64,000 nucleotides of DNA from an uncultured Oscillospiraceae bacterium. Lineage in GTDB: Bacteria > Bacillota > Clostridia > Oscillospirales > Ruminococcaceae. The stretch spans positions 1 to 64,000 of the forward strand of contig CAJFJV010000007.1 in NCBI GenBank assembly GCA_904384225.1, written 5' to 3'. A program made the position numbers and the translations under genes. The notes beneath the pieces are model-generated. The model was not told where the DNA came from. It searched no databases and saw nothing but the letters and a program-made list of their open reading frames with translations. Shown here piece after piece: positions 24,196 through 34,098 of the stretch (within the stretch, counting starts at the first letter, position 1; each line of letters opens with the position of its first letter).

Positions 24196-25879
24196 CAATT
24201 ATGTAAAATTGCCGCAGGAAGACGCCGAAGGCGCCGTCCCGGCCGATTCCCAGCCTAAGGGAAGCACCGCGTCCGATACGCTTGCACAAAAAATATTGGA
24301 CAGCGTCCCACCTGTTGACGACACATCTGTATATCAGCGCAATACTGCCGCTCCGGCGCAAAATGGGCATGCGGCACCGTATCAGGCCGCCCAGAACCCC
24401 TATCCTCAACAGGGCGGCACTATACAATATCAGGTGCCGCAGGGGAATCCTGCTCCACAGGATGGGCACACCATACAGTATCAGGCGGTACAAAACGCCT
24501 ATCCCCAGCAAAACGGCTATACCGTACAGTATCAAGCACCGCAGGGAGGGTTTGCCCGGCCAACCGGCCCCTCTGCCCCATATCAGTCTTCTCAAAACGG
24601 CTACCCCTCTCAGCAAGGCGGGTACGCCGCACCGCAGCAGACATCGCAGGGCGCTTATTCAGGGCAAAATACGTATACTGGGCCGTATCAGGCGCCGCAG
24701 GGAACTTCCGGGCCGTTCCCCGCACCGGGGGCAGTTCCCCCGCAAAACGGCGGCCCAGCCCAGCCAAAAAAGAAAAAACTGAAAGGCTGGATGCTTGCGC
24801 TGATCATTGCAGGCGGTGTTCTGGTCTTAGCCGGCCTTGCTGTAGGCGGGTATTTTCTGATAGATTCCCTGACGCATCACAACGTGGATCTATCCGAGCT
24901 TTATCACATTGAGATTGAAGGCTACGACGGGTATGCCACGGCACAGCTTGTACAGGACGACTGGGATACAAATACAGTATTTGAAAACGAAGAGCAAGCC
25001 GCGCTTGTTTCTACTCTGCAGGGGACGCTGGACAAAACGGAGGATATCAAAAACGGCGACGTCATCACCGCAACCTTTACATATGACGAAACCTATGCCG
25101 AACAAGTCGGCGTACGCTTTCAAAACGCATCTTTTTCCGTAACGGCGGAAGGATTGGAAACCGCTGACGTGATCGATCCCTTCGAAAATGTCTCGCTGAG
25201 TTATGAAGGGGTTTCGCCAGCAGGTACCGTCACCATCACAGGCGGCAATGAAGACTTGTTTTATTACTCGATTGCCGACGACCGCCGCTATTTTGCGAAT
25301 GGGGATACTGTCACGATTCAAGTTTCTTACGACGAAAGCGACGTACAGCAGGCCGGCGGCATTGTTCTGGAAAGCACGAAAGAATACACTGTCGAAGGGC
25401 TTCCTGAGTATATTACAGAAAAAGAGCAGCTCACCACTCAGATTAACAGCCTGATAGCGGAATCAACGGCTGCAAAGCTGACAGATTCTCTTAGAAGCAA
25501 CAGCTTTTCGATTATCTATGAAATCAACAGCCCGGACTATTCCTATCTTGCAAATGTCTCCATCGAAGACATGGCGCTTCAGGACACGTATATCGCCTCT
25601 CGAAAAGAAGTACAGGATTGGGGGACTTATAATACAATTTTCCATCTGTATTCTATGAATGTTACGCTCTCACAAAACGGGAATCAGGAGACCTTCCCAA
25701 TGTATGCGCTGGTCTCGGTCCGCAACGCTGTTGTAGAGAGCGATGGCTCGCTCCGCACAATTGATTCTTCCGACGTCTCTTTCTATTTCTCCTCCTATTT
25801 TTCTTCCGACAGAGAGGCGCTTTATTCCGACGAGATCGGCTCGTTGGCCTCCTCTTATAATATTGTAAGTTTGAACTGA
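24188..25879 (+). CDS. Membrane-anchored protein with Q/P/Y-rich N-terminal repeats
   Basis: 563 residues, GGAGGAA before ATG 24188. Residues 45-190 are low-complexity repeats built on QYQ-P/A-QG/QNG units (at least six copies of a PYQ/QYQ...PQ pattern), followed by a PKKKKLKG positive patch and one membrane helix (about 202-224). The external C-terminal 330 residues contain two repeated beta-rich segments (NGDVITATFTYDETYAEQ and NGDTVTIQVSYDESDVQQ). This topology, cytosolic disordered tail plus external domain, recurs in Clostridia, but the function is not known. It ends at a terminator at 25936. Confidence 0.75.
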   Translation: MDDNYVKLPQEDAEGAVPADSQPKGSTASDTLAQKILDSVPPVDDTSVYQRNTAAPAQNGHAAPYQAAQNPYPQQGGTIQYQVPQGNPAPQDGHTIQYQAVQNAYPQQNGYTVQYQAPQGGFARPTGPSAPYQSSQNGYPSQQGGYAAPQQTSQGAYSGQNTYTGPYQAPQGTSGPFPAPGAVPPQNGGPAQPKKKKLKGWMLALIIAGGVLVLAGLAVGGYFLIDSLTHHNVDLSELYHIEIEGYDGYATAQLVQDDWDTNTVFENEEQAALVSTLQGTLDKTEDIKNGDVITATFTYDETYAEQVGVRFQNASFSVTAEGLETADVIDPFENVSLSYEGVSPAGTVTITGGNEDLFYYSIADDRRYFANGDTVTIQVSYDESDVQQAGGIVLESTKEYTVEGLPEYITEKEQLTTQINSLIAESTAAKLTDSLRSNSFSIIYEINSPDYSYLANVSIEDMALQDTYIASRKEVQDWGTYNTIFHLYSMNVTLSQNGNQETFPMYALVSVRNAVVESDGSLRTIDSSDVSFYFSSYFSSDREALYSDEIGSLASSYNIVSLN

Positions 25880-25935
25880 TATCAGTACGGAGACAGCGAT
25901 CTGAAGAAAAACGCTGCGCTTTGAAGCTTTTGTAG

Positions 25936-25971
25936 GCAGGGACAGGATGGAATATGCTGTCCCTGCTTTTT
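25936..25971 (+). terminator. Terminator after the Q/P-rich protein
   Basis: GCAGGGACAG pairs with CTGTCCCTGC across an 11-base loop, then TTTTTA. Confidence 0.85.
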
Positions 25972-26049
25972 ATGCGTCTTTGCCGGCTATCCGGCACCCT
26001 CGTTTTTCCAACACATCATCTGGATTGTTCTTGTGAAATTTAAATATTA

Positions 26050-26087
26050 GGGAACGGCCGAAGGAAATTTCTCCTTCGGCCGTTCCC
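26050..26087. terminator. Strong hairpin in the intergenic region
   Basis: A 16-bp perfect stem (GGGAACGGCCGAAGGA and complement) with a 6-base loop and TTTTG after it. A second long imperfect hairpin (GACACTG ... CAGTGTC, about 26141-26184) follows near the end of the minus-strand gene. The rest of 25880-26201 holds no gene. Confidence 0.7.
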
Positions 26088-26201
26088 TTTTGCGCTGCAC
26101 ATCCCTTCGCCATAAGCCCGGCGGCTTTGCAGACATAGGGTGACACTGCCGCGTTTATAAAAGCGCAGCAAAAAGAGACAGTGTCCCTCCTATCCGCCTC
26201 C

Positions 26202-26549
26202 TTAACCGGGCATGATCTCCTGTCCTTCTTCAGGCAATCCTAATAAGCGCCGCCGTTCCGCTTCGCTCGGGGCTACCCGCACCGCCTCGGGTGCGCTGGT
26301 GAAAAGTACAGAACCAATCAAGCGTGCCGCTGTTTCCTCTTGGAGGCACAGCAGGATTTTCGCTGTGCCTTTAAGCGTCCCCCGGACAGTCTCAGCCCAT
26401 TCCACCGTATACTCCCCTAAAACGCTATCATACATTTTTACCCCCGGATGCAGTGCGGTATAGCGTCCAACACTCCGGCAGTACAAAATGTATTTTCCTT
26501 CTTCTTTGCTCAGAATAGACTCTACGAAGACACGAATTCCTTTTGACAT
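26202..26549 (-). CDS. Hypothetical protein
   Basis: 115 residues from ATG 26549 (GAGGGG upstream). Begins MSKGIRVFVESILSKEEGKY and has alternating strands and a Glu/Arg-rich C-terminus (SEAERRRLLGLPEEGQE). No signal peptide, membrane segment or motif I recognise. Predicted soluble. The frame is intact and has a good ribosome site, so I think it is real. Confidence 0.55.
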   Translation of the reverse strand: MSKGIRVFVESILSKEEGKYILYCRSVGRYTALHPGVKMYDSVLGEYTVEWAETVRGTLKGTAKILLCLQEETAARLIGSVLFTSAPEAVRVAPSEAERRRLLGLPEEGQEIMPG

Positions 26550-26714
26550 TGTATGTCCCCTCTCTTTCATATCAATAATATAGGATCCTGCCTTCTCATT
26601 ATAAAGGATTTGTTGTCCAATTTTCTGTACTTCTTTATTAAATCATTTTTTATTTTAATAAATTTTGAAAATGGGATTTTATAACACTCCCCTTTGTCAC
26701 TGTTTTGCAGCATC

Positions 26715-26765
26715 AAAAAAAGACAGCCGCCCTGAGTCCATCTCAGGCAGACTGTCTCTTTTTGA
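26715..26765 (-). terminator. Terminator of the beta-mannosidase gene
   Basis: On the minus strand AGACAG and CCTGAG pair with CTCAGG and CTGTCT around small internal loops, followed by TTTTTTTGATG. It is directly after the stop codon. Confidence 0.8.
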
Positions 26766-26767
26766 TG

Positions 26768-29197
26768 TTATTTTGCAATATCATATACACTGCAAAGCCG
26801 CAGCGACGTTTTTAAAGCGGCAGGATCCGCATTTCCGCCGATCACTTTATCTACTGTCACTGTCACAGCTTCGCCATCCGTTAAATCAAAATAATTGTCG
26901 GAAAGTACGACGTCCGCATCAGCAAATGACAAGCACAACCCCTTTACAAATGTATCTGCACAAACGATAATCGCCGTTTTTCCTTCCTTCTCCTGAAAAG
27001 AGACTTGGATTTCTGGCTTTTTCCATGTAAAGTGCTTGGGCTTTTCAAACAATGCTGCTTTCTTACAGATCACGTGCTGCGTTTCATCCAGCAGCTCATA
27101 GGCCAGATAGCGGTGGTCCATATCCCCTTGCAGTGCCTCTTCAAAAGAAACTGCCGGCAGCTTTACAGCTGAAAGCGCGCTGCACGTAACAGGCATCGAA
27201 CCCTCCGCATACACTTTAAACGCCGTATCCAAAATACGCCAGCGTATTGTTAGGCTGCGGCTGTCAAACGTCTCGTTCGACACAGCGAACACAACGTCGG
27301 TCCCTTCTTCAAAAGCGGCGAGCAGTACTGGTGCAAAAAAACGTTTCGCCTCATAATGCAAAGCCTTCCAGCGGCCCGCAGAATCGATCGAGGCCCAGCT
27401 TGCAACCGGCCAGCAGTCGTTTAGCTGCCAGTATAATGCGCCCATACAGCGGCCGCGGTTGGCTCTCCAGTGTTCAATAGCAAACCGCATGGCATCTGCC
27501 TGCAAAAGCTGTGAAGCATATACAAAGCTATCAAAATCCTTTGGGAACAGATAGTCAAGCGCCATATAATGAAGCATCTTCTGGTTCCCGCCGATGCATT
27601 TCTGATGACTTTCCATCACACGTGAAAAAGGATTTAAGTCCTCTTCTTCTGCAAAACTACGGCAAGTTTTCATATCCGGGAAGGATTCAAAACCAAACTC
27701 CGAACAAAAGCGGAAATAAGTAGAACGGAAATAAGAAAAGGGTTTGGCGCCATGCCATACTTCCCAACAGTGCATATCGCCGCGGTTTTCATCAGCCGGA
27801 TCATCAAATCCACCGCCCGAAGAAGGGCTGGACGGCCAATAAAACGTATCCGGCGCGTATTCCTCGCACAGATCCGGCAAAAGCTGCTCATAGAGATAGA
27901 GATAATCAAGCTTTGTCCGCTCGTTCTGTGGGATATCCCAGTTAAGCCATGCAGTCTCCATTTCATTGTTTCCGCACAGCAGTCCCAAGGAGGCGTGGTT
28001 GCGTAAGCGTTTGATATTTTCAATGAATTCTGGAATCAGATTTTCTTCAAATTTTTTTGTCATACGGTAAGTCGCACAGGCGAACATAAAATCTTCCCAT
28101 ACAATAAGGCCCAACTCATCACACGCATCAAAAAAGAAATCATCGGGATAGTACCCGCCGCCCCACACGCGGACACAGTTATAATTGGCACGTACGCAAT
28201 CCTCTAACAGGTCGCGCGTCCGTTCCGGCGTGACGCGTGCTAAAATATTGTCCTCCGGAATATAATCCGCACCCATAGCGAACAGCTTTTTCTCATTTAC
28301 GACAAAACAGAACTCATTTCCCCATTGATCTGCCGCCGTGCTTACCGTTATCGTACGCAAACCAATCCGCACTGATTTTTCTGCGCAAGTGCAGCCGTCC
28401 TTTTTTACACGTACCGTGACAGTGTAAAGGGGATGCGCCCCCCACCCGTTCGGCCACCAGAGAGCAGGCTCTTCTATCACAATCTCCCTGCTAAGCGTAT
28501 CGGAAAAGGACAAGACCGTGCCGTCCGGCGCATAAACTGTTACCTCTGCGGGCAGTTCCTGTTCTACAAAGTCAATTTCGGCTTTTACCGAAAGCTTTAC
28601 CTTTCCATTCTCATGCTTCTGGCGCACCCATACGTCACGCACCTCCGCATCTGTAAAGCTAACAAGCTGTACAGGCCGGAACAAGCCCATATCCGGCAGC
28701 TGCGGGCCCCAATCCCAGCCATACATACAATGGGATTTACGGATATGCTGATACCCATCCACTGTCGTATGCGTTACACCCCATAAGGGATATTTCGAAG
28801 CCGCCTCACGCGCTGCACGCAATGGGGATGAAAATCGGACTTCCAATTGGTTTTCAGGGCAAAGCAAGCCTTTAACATCGTATTCCCAAATACGATGCAT
28901 ATTTTCTGTATGGCCGAGATATGTCCCATTTAAATAGATATCCGCAAGCGTATCCACGCCCAAAAACCGTAAAACCTGTCGCGGGGCAGCAAGCGTCTGT
29001 TCATCTGCCGGGAACGTCGCATACAGCGTACAATCCTCTTCCGACATCGCACGCGCATCGTATTCGTTTGTACGATAAAACGGATCGTCCATTTTACCAT
29101 GTTCCAACAGGATGGAGTACATCGAACACGGAACGCTTCCCGCAAGGCCTTCTTCCCCGCGATAGGACAACTGCCAATTTTTGATTTCCTGTATCAT
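26768..29197 (-). CDS. Beta-mannosidase, glycoside hydrolase family 2
   Basis: 809 residues from ATG 29197 (a TTG directly upstream is also in frame). Removes terminal beta-mannose from mannan or N-glycan fragments. An N-terminal sugar-binding domain (WQLSYRG, FYRTNEYDA) is followed by an Ig-like domain (PALWWPNGWG), then a TIM barrel: RVWGGGYYPDDFF, DELGLIVWEDFMFACA, LLCGNNEMETAW with acid/base Glu, and SEFGFES with the nucleophile Glu. No signal peptide, so it acts on imported oligosaccharides. Single gene with promoter and terminator; fits a lifestyle using host or plant glycans. Confidence 0.93.
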   Translation of the reverse strand: MIQEIKNWQLSYRGEEGLAGSVPCSMYSILLEHGKMDDPFYRTNEYDARAMSEEDCTLYATFPADEQTLAAPRQVLRFLGVDTLADIYLNGTYLGHTENMHRIWEYDVKGLLCPENQLEVRFSSPLRAAREAASKYPLWGVTHTTVDGYQHIRKSHCMYGWDWGPQLPDMGLFRPVQLVSFTDAEVRDVWVRQKHENGKVKLSVKAEIDFVEQELPAEVTVYAPDGTVLSFSDTLSREIVIEEPALWWPNGWGAHPLYTVTVRVKKDGCTCAEKSVRIGLRTITVSTAADQWGNEFCFVVNEKKLFAMGADYIPEDNILARVTPERTRDLLEDCVRANYNCVRVWGGGYYPDDFFFDACDELGLIVWEDFMFACATYRMTKKFEENLIPEFIENIKRLRNHASLGLLCGNNEMETAWLNWDIPQNERTKLDYLYLYEQLLPDLCEEYAPDTFYWPSSPSSGGGFDDPADENRGDMHCWEVWHGAKPFSYFRSTYFRFCSEFGFESFPDMKTCRSFAEEEDLNPFSRVMESHQKCIGGNQKMLHYMALDYLFPKDFDSFVYASQLLQADAMRFAIEHWRANRGRCMGALYWQLNDCWPVASWASIDSAGRWKALHYEAKRFFAPVLLAAFEEGTDVVFAVSNETFDSRSLTIRWRILDTAFKVYAEGSMPVTCSALSAVKLPAVSFEEALQGDMDHRYLAYELLDETQHVICKKAALFEKPKHFTWKKPEIQVSFQEKEGKTAIIVCADTFVKGLCLSFADADVVLSDNYFDLTDGEAVTVTVDKVIGGNADPAALKTSLRLCSVYDIAK

Positions 29198-29226
29198 CAA
29201 GCTCTCCCTCTCTTTATTTTGTGTTC

Positions 29227-29255
29227 AGTGTATCATACATCAATACGGGATGCAA
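29227..29255 (-). promoter_or_regulatory. Beta-mannosidase promoter
   Basis: Minus strand TTGCAT (29255-29250), 17 bp, TACACT (29232-29227), 30 bases before the start. The remaining 29256-29440 shows no gene. Confidence 0.5.
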
Positions 29256-29444
29256 GAGGCTTTTCTTTTGCAAAACGAAGAATACAAATCGTATTTTTTT
29301 CATATAAACTACATATTGTATGATAATATGCTTCATTACGCCTTGATCCGGCATCATCTGCACTGCTTTTTCCTAAGTCGAGAGAGACGCTTTCCAACCC
29401 GATCTCCTGCGGCATCCAAAAAACCATTCTCTCAATAACCAAAA

Positions 29445-29470
29445 AACGCCGCCGCGAAAGCGGCGACGTT
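29445..29470 (-). terminator. Terminator of the opp operon
   Basis: GC-rich stem (AACGTCGCCGC / GCGGCGGCGTT on the minus strand, loop TTTC) followed by TTTTTTGG, about 35 bases after the small membrane protein gene. Confidence 0.85.
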
Positions 29471-29503
29471 TTGCGCTTTTCAGTTTTCAGAATCGGTCAA
29501 GAT

Positions 29504-29704
29504 TCAATGTACAAAAAAAAGATAAGCAATCAACATAAAAAGCCCGCCCACAACAATAACAGCCGGCAGCAAGACCAGCAAAGCAGCAATAATCATTGCC
29601 GGTAGGTCTTTCTTCTCAAGCGGTGTATTTTCAAGCGTCTCTTTAAGCTTTTCTTCGCTCTTTTTCTCATCGATCACCCGATTGATTTTTTTCTGAAAAA
29701 ACAT
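29504..29704 (-). CDS. Small single-pass membrane protein at the end of the opp operon
   Basis: 66 residues, GGGAG before ATG 29704. A charged N-terminal half (INRVIDEKKSEEKLKETLE) is followed by a hydrophobic segment of about 27 residues (37-63) and a short VH end. No known family. It lies 21 bases after oppF on the same strand and before the operon terminator, which suggests an accessory role in the transporter. Confidence 0.65.
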   Translation of the reverse strand: MFFQKKINRVIDEKKSEEKLKETLENTPLEKKDLPAMIIAALLVLLPAVIVVGGLFMLIAYLFFVH

Positions 29705-29725
29705 ATCTATCTCCCGGTATCCCGC

Positions 29726-31285
29726 TTATTCAATTACAGTGTGGTCAAGCGGATGGTGGCATGCAACAAAATGCCCCGGACGAAGCTCGCGGAATTCCGG
29801 CGTGACCAGCTTGCATTCTTCCGTACAATATTTGCAGCGCGTATGGAATTTGCAGCCCTTCGGCGGACGGATCGGGCTTGGGATATCGCCTTCCAAAGGA
29901 ATACTCTCTTTTCTGTTTTCCACATCTGTTGTCGGAATTGCGAGCAGAAGAGCTTCCGTATACGGATGAAGCGGATGCTCAAACATCTCCTGTGAAGCAG
30001 CCAATTCAACCAGATTACCGAGATACATTACGCCAATACGGTCGCTGATATATTTGACAACGCTAAGGTCGTGTGAAATAAACAGATAGGTCAGGTTCTC
30101 TTTCTCTTTCAGATCCTGCAGCAGATTGATGACCTGTGACTGGATCGAAACATCCAGCGCAGAAACAGCCTCGTCGCAGACCACAAACTTCGGCTTCATG
30201 GCCAAAGAACGGGCGATGCCGATACGCTGGCGCTGGCCGCCGGAAAACTGATGCGGATACCGGTGGATCATGTACGGCGCCAACCCGCAGTTTTCCATTA
30301 CCTGCATCACATAATCCTGAATCCGCTCGTCTTTCCGGATAAAAAAGCCGTGCGCCTGCGGGCCTTCCCCGATAATCTGCCCAACTGTCATACGAGGGTT
30401 CAATGAGGAATACGGATCCTGAAAGATCAATTGCATGTCGCTGCGCAGCAGACGCATTTCTGAATATTTCAGCTTTGCAAGATCGATGCCATCGCTGCGC
30501 ATAGCTTCATATTTCGCAAAGTCCGGATCATTCTCATACTGTTTCCGCAACGCTGCAATTTCGGCACGCACCGATTCCAGCTCTTTTTCTTTCGCAGAAA
30601 TCTCTGCTGATTTTGCCTCAATCTTTTTAGAAAGATCGTCCGCCTTTGCTTTAGCAGAAGCGGCGTCCTTTCCTTCCTTCTCGCGGCTTTCCGCTTTTCC
30701 TATATAATAGTTTCGATGAACTTCTAAGCTGCGTTTCTCTTCACGCAGGTCACGGCGCTCTGCAGCCACATGGAATTCCTGCAAAAAGAGGTGCGACACA
30801 GGCGCGAGATCTTTTACCACAATGAAACCGCCGATCAGATGCGCCAAATCAAGCACGCTGTCGTTTGCTTCCCGAATGATTTTGGTACGCTCATCCGCCT
30901 TGTGCTGCTTCTCTGTTTCCGATAGCTTCTCATATGATGCAAGATACTCTTCTTTTTTCTTTTGGAGTTCCTGCATTTTTTCGCGGTGCTGCGGCAGTTT
31001 TTGGTACGTCTCTTTTACATATTCCGGCACAACATCATCCAACGTGCGGCCAAAATACATGGTTTTCCCTTCTGTCTGATGATAAAGCTGCAGCAGGACG
31101 CGGCCAAAAGTGGATTTTCCACAGCCGGACTCCCCTACAAGCCCCAGCGTTTCACCTTCATAAATGTCAAGTGAAATGCCGTCGTTGGCTTTGACATAAA
31201 GCTGCTCTTGACGGATTTTCTGCTTTTTTACCGGAAACCATTGTTTTAAGTTAGAAATCTGAAGTAATATCTTTTTATTCTGCAT
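29726..31285 (-). CDS. oppF: Oligopeptide ABC transporter ATPase OppF with a large coiled-coil insertion
   Basis: 519 residues against about 320-330 for normal OppF. Walker [10 protein letters not shown] (51-59) is followed at about 84-270 by a roughly 185-residue insert rich in Lys, Glu and Ala with heptad-like stretches ([38 protein letters not shown]). The canonical domain then resumes at [14 protein letters not shown], signature [15 protein letters not shown], Walker [15 protein letters not shown], switch His, and the Cys cluster ([14 protein letters not shown]) that can bind an Fe-S cluster. It pairs with OppD at 31275 (11-base overlap). The insert lies between Walker A and the Q-loop, where it would project from the ATPase. 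Its role is unknown. Confidence 0.9.
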   Translation of the reverse strand: MQNKKILLQISNLKQWFPVKKQKIRQEQLYVKANDGISLDIYEGETLGLVGESGCGKSTFGRVLLQLYHQTEGKTMYFGRTLDDVVPEYVKETYQKLPQHREKMQELQKKKEEYLASYEKLSETEKQHKADERTKIIREANDSVLDLAHLIGGFIVVKDLAPVSHLFLQEFHVAAERRDLREEKRSLEVHRNYYIGKAESREKEGKDAASAKAKADDLSKKIEAKSAEISAKEKELESVRAEIAALRKQYENDPDFAKYEAMRSDGIDLAKLKYSEMRLLRSDMQLIFQDPYSSLNPRMTVGQIIGEGPQAHGFFIRKDERIQDYVMQVMENCGLAPYMIHRYPHQFSGGQRQRIGIARSLAMKPKFVVCDEAVSALDVSIQSQVINLLQDLKEKENLTYLFISHDLSVVKYISDRIGVMYLGNLVELAASQEMFEHPLHPYTEALLLAIPTTDVENRKESIPLEGDIPSPIRPPKGCKFHTRCKYCTEECKLVTPEFRELRPGHFVACHHPLDHTVIE

Positions 31286-32264
31286 GACGCGCCTCCTTAT
31301 CCGGATAGAAGCATCTGATCTGATGATTTTCTTCTACTTCAACAAGCTCCGGCTCTTCTTCACGGCAACGCTCCGTACAATATTTGCAGCGCGGCGCAAA
31401 CTTGCAGCCTTTGGGAAGATCCAGCGGATGCGGAACAGCTCCCGGGATAGCCTCCAACCGCGTGCCGGCCGGCGTATCCAAACGCGGAATCGACGTCATC
31501 AACCCTTCGGTATAAGGATGCGAATAGGCATTCTTGCCGAAAATCGTATCAACGCTTGCCATTTCCACAACCTGCCCGCAGTACATGACCGCCACATCGT
31601 CGGCCATCTCATTGATAACACCAAGATCGTGTGTAATAAACAGGATAGAAGTGCCTTTTTCCCGTTTCAGCTCATTCATCAAATGCAGAATCTGCGCCTG
31701 AATGGTAACGTCAAGCGCCGTTGTCGGCTCATCTGCAATTAACAGGCTTGGCTCACACGCCAGTGCCATCGCAATCATAACACGCTGGCGCATGCCGCCG
31801 GAAAGCTGGTGCGGATATTGCTTTGCCACTGCTTCCGGATTCGGAATTTTGACTGCGGCCAGCATTTCCACTGCTTTGGCCCTTGCCTCTTTCTTGCTCA
31901 TATGCTGGTGTACAATATAGGATTCTGAAATCTGCCGTTCGATGGTAAATACAGGATTTAAACTTGTCATCGGCTCTTGGAAAATAACTGAAATTTCATT
32001 GCCGCGGATTTTATACATTTCATCCATAGAACAGTCTTTTAAGTTCTGTCCCTTAAAAAAGATATCGCCGCCTGCAATATAGCCATTTCCATCTAAAAGC
32101 TTCAAAATACTCATGGCGGAAACGCTTTTGCCGGAACCAGATTCCCCGACAACGCCCAGCGTTTTTCCCGCCTCGACCTGATAGGAGACGCCGTTTACCG
32201 CTTTGACAATGCCGCGTTTCGTTTTAAAATACGTATGCAGGTCATGCAGCTCTAACAATGCCAT
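31275..32264 (-). CDS. oppD: Oligopeptide ABC transporter ATPase OppD
   Basis: 329 residues of normal length. Walker [11 protein letters not shown]-loop [12 protein letters not shown], signature [15 protein letters not shown], Walker [15 protein letters not shown], and C-terminal Cys cluster ([14 protein letters not shown]) typical of OppD/DppD. Forms a heterodimer with the OppF-like ATPase to drive peptide uptake through OppB/OppC. AGGAGG precedes the start; 15 bases separate it from oppC. Confidence 0.95.
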   Translation of the reverse strand: MALLELHDLHTYFKTKRGIVKAVNGVSYQVEAGKTLGVVGESGSGKSVSAMSILKLLDGNGYIAGGDIFFKGQNLKDCSMDEMYKIRGNEISVIFQEPMTSLNPVFTIERQISESYIVHQHMSKKEARAKAVEMLAAVKIPNPEAVAKQYPHQLSGGMRQRVMIAMALACEPSLLIADEPTTALDVTIQAQILHLMNELKREKGTSILFITHDLGVINEMADDVAVMYCGQVVEMASVDTIFGKNAYSHPYTEGLMTSIPRLDTPAGTRLEAIPGAVPHPLDLPKGCKFAPRCKYCTERCREEEPELVEVEENHQIRCFYPDKEARHAE

Positions 32265-32279
32265 AAAAACTCATACCTC

Positions 32280-34082
32280 CTATCTGTCATTCGATCTGGG
32301 ATCGATTGCATCGCGCAGGCCGTCGCCAATCAGGTTGATGCTGATTGTAGACAAGCTCAAAGCAAGCGACGGGAAGACCCAGCGCCACCAGTAATTCTGA
32401 ATAACGGTAGACGCTTGCGAGCCATTGAGCATATTGCCCCAGGTCGGCGTCGGTTCGATTACGCCGAAGCCTAAGAAGGACAAAGAAGACTCTGTCAGCA
32501 TGCAGGAAGCAAAAGCAAGCGTGGTATCAACTATTACAACCGTTATTACATTCGGAAGAATGTGTTTGAATATAATGGCAATTTCTTTAATTCCCATTGC
32601 CTTAGCCGCGGTGACAAACTCCTTTTCCCGTTCTGCCAGAATCTGCGCACGCACAAGCCTTGCCAAGCTTGGCCAGGAGAGAACGCCCAAAATCACCATG
32701 ATAACGGCAATTCGCTGAATCTCACTCAAACTGTTTCCGACAATCGCCGAAAGGATCATGGCAAATGGCAAAAATGGAATTGACGCAACAATCTCGGCAA
32801 AACGCATCAAGATGTTGTCAACCTTCCCACCGTAATAACCGGAAAAGCCGCCAATGATGACGCCAATAATGACGGAAATAATGACGGCAATCGCACCAAT
32901 CGTCATGGTCATGCGTCCGCCAGAAACCAAGCGCGTGAAAATATCGCGGCCAAAGCCGTCCGTTCCCATCAGGTAACCTTTTAAACCGGCAGTAACAACC
33001 GTGCCGTCCTCTGTAACCGCATAGCTTTGGAAATAGCCGTTTGAAATGGAAACGACGTTTTCGGCTGAAATGTCTGTCTGCCCGAAGTTATTGCGTCCCC
33101 AAGCGTACACCTTTTTATCTTCCCCGATTGCGGTAAAATGATACCGGCCAGCGGCAATGGCGGTGCATTGCCCCTGTAATTCCTCCGGTACATCAAAAAC
33201 GCCATAATCAGAGGAACCCCACACATAGACCTGCCCGTCTTCCGTTAAAGCGGCAGCTGTTCTATCTGTAGACGCGATATCTATTACTTTTCCCTGAATT
33301 TCTTCCGGGATCCGCTGGAAAGCATTATCTTTTGTAGCCAAGCACACCACAGTACCGTCATCCAGCAGCGCAATGGCCGTTGTAGCGTTTGGTGCAATCT
33401 TTTCAATATGCCCCTGATATGCGTCCGGTGAAATTTCAATCAAGTTTTCATTGCCCCAGTGGTACAAATAACCGTCATCCGTCAAAGCAAAGGAAATCTG
33501 ATAGCCCGCCACAATATCCTTTATATTGGTGACGCCTTCCATTTCAAGCGGAATCTTGTCCAGCCGAAGGCGGTTGTATCCCCATGTATAAACCTGCCCG
33601 TCCTCATCCAAAGCAAGGACATGGTTTAAACCGGCTGAGACACTTACAATCTTCCCCATATTCTCGGGGATTTCTTTTAATCTGTCATCCATCTGGCCCC
33701 ACAGATAAACCTCACCGTTTTTATCTGCGCCGATACCGAATGTACCGCCGCCCGCAATATCCACAGCATTTCCGTTTTTCAGTTCATCCGGGACGGATAG
33801 CATGGAAAATCCCGGAGCGATATTTTGTTGGGAAGAATCCGTATACGTCACATCCAACGGGAAAAAGATCGGCAGAATAAAACAGGAAAGAAAAATGATC
33901 AAAAATACGATGGTTCCAAACATTGCTACTTTATTGGAACGGAAATTGCGTATGACAGTCCGGAATGGACTCTGCATTTGTTCCTCTTCAAAAATGGAAA
34001 GTTCCCGCTTTCCGCCGAAGAGACGGCCGAAAAGGCTGCGGCCGAACGAGCCGGATTTCTTTTTGGGCGCTTTGTTGCTCAT
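32280..34082 (-). CDS. oppC: Oligopeptide ABC permease OppC with an inserted seven-repeat RCC1-like propeller
   Basis: 600 residues, about double the usual 290-300. TM1 at about 53-75. The loop that normally runs directly to GTDxxGRD is expanded to nearly 300 residues holding seven RCC1-type units of about 40 residues, near 106-131, 146-170, 187-212, 227-252, 267-292, 307-332 and 345-367. Their shared core is A-G-x-x-H/F-x-x-A-L-x-x-D-G-x-V-Y-x-W-G; units four and seven are weaker. The usual permease then resumes with GTDGFGRDIFTRLVSGGR, five more helices and the EAA loop (TAAKAMGIKE). The propeller would lie outside the membrane, probably near the binding protein. Reading frame is continuous. 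Insert function unknown: docking, wall contact or substrate gating are possibilities. Confidence 0.92.
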   Translation of the reverse strand: MSNKAPKKKSGSFGRSLFGRLFGGKRELSIFEEEQMQSPFRTVIRNFRSNKVAMFGTIVFLIIFLSCFILPIFFPLDVTYTDSSQQNIAPGFSMLSVPDELKNGNAVDIAGGGTFGIGADKNGEVYLWGQMDDRLKEIPENMGKIVSVSAGLNHVLALDEDGQVYTWGYNRLRLDKIPLEMEGVTNIKDIVAGYQISFALTDDGYLYHWGNENLIEISPDAYQGHIEKIAPNATTAIALLDDGTVVCLATKDNAFQRIPEEIQGKVIDIASTDRTAAALTEDGQVYVWGSSDYGVFDVPEELQGQCTAIAAGRYHFTAIGEDKKVYAWGRNNFGQTDISAENVVSISNGYFQSYAVTEDGTVVTAGLKGYLMGTDGFGRDIFTRLVSGGRMTMTIGAIAVIISVIIGVIIGGFSGYYGGKVDNILMRFAEIVASIPFLPFAMILSAIVGNSLSEIQRIAVIMVILGVLSWPSLARLVRAQILAEREKEFVTAAKAMGIKEIAIIFKHILPNVITVVIVDTTLAFASCMLTESSLSFLGFGVIEPTPTWGNMLNGSQASTVIQNYWWRWVFPSLALSLSTISINLIGDGLRDAIDPRSNDR

Positions 34083-34098
34083 CGTCTCTCCTCCTGCC

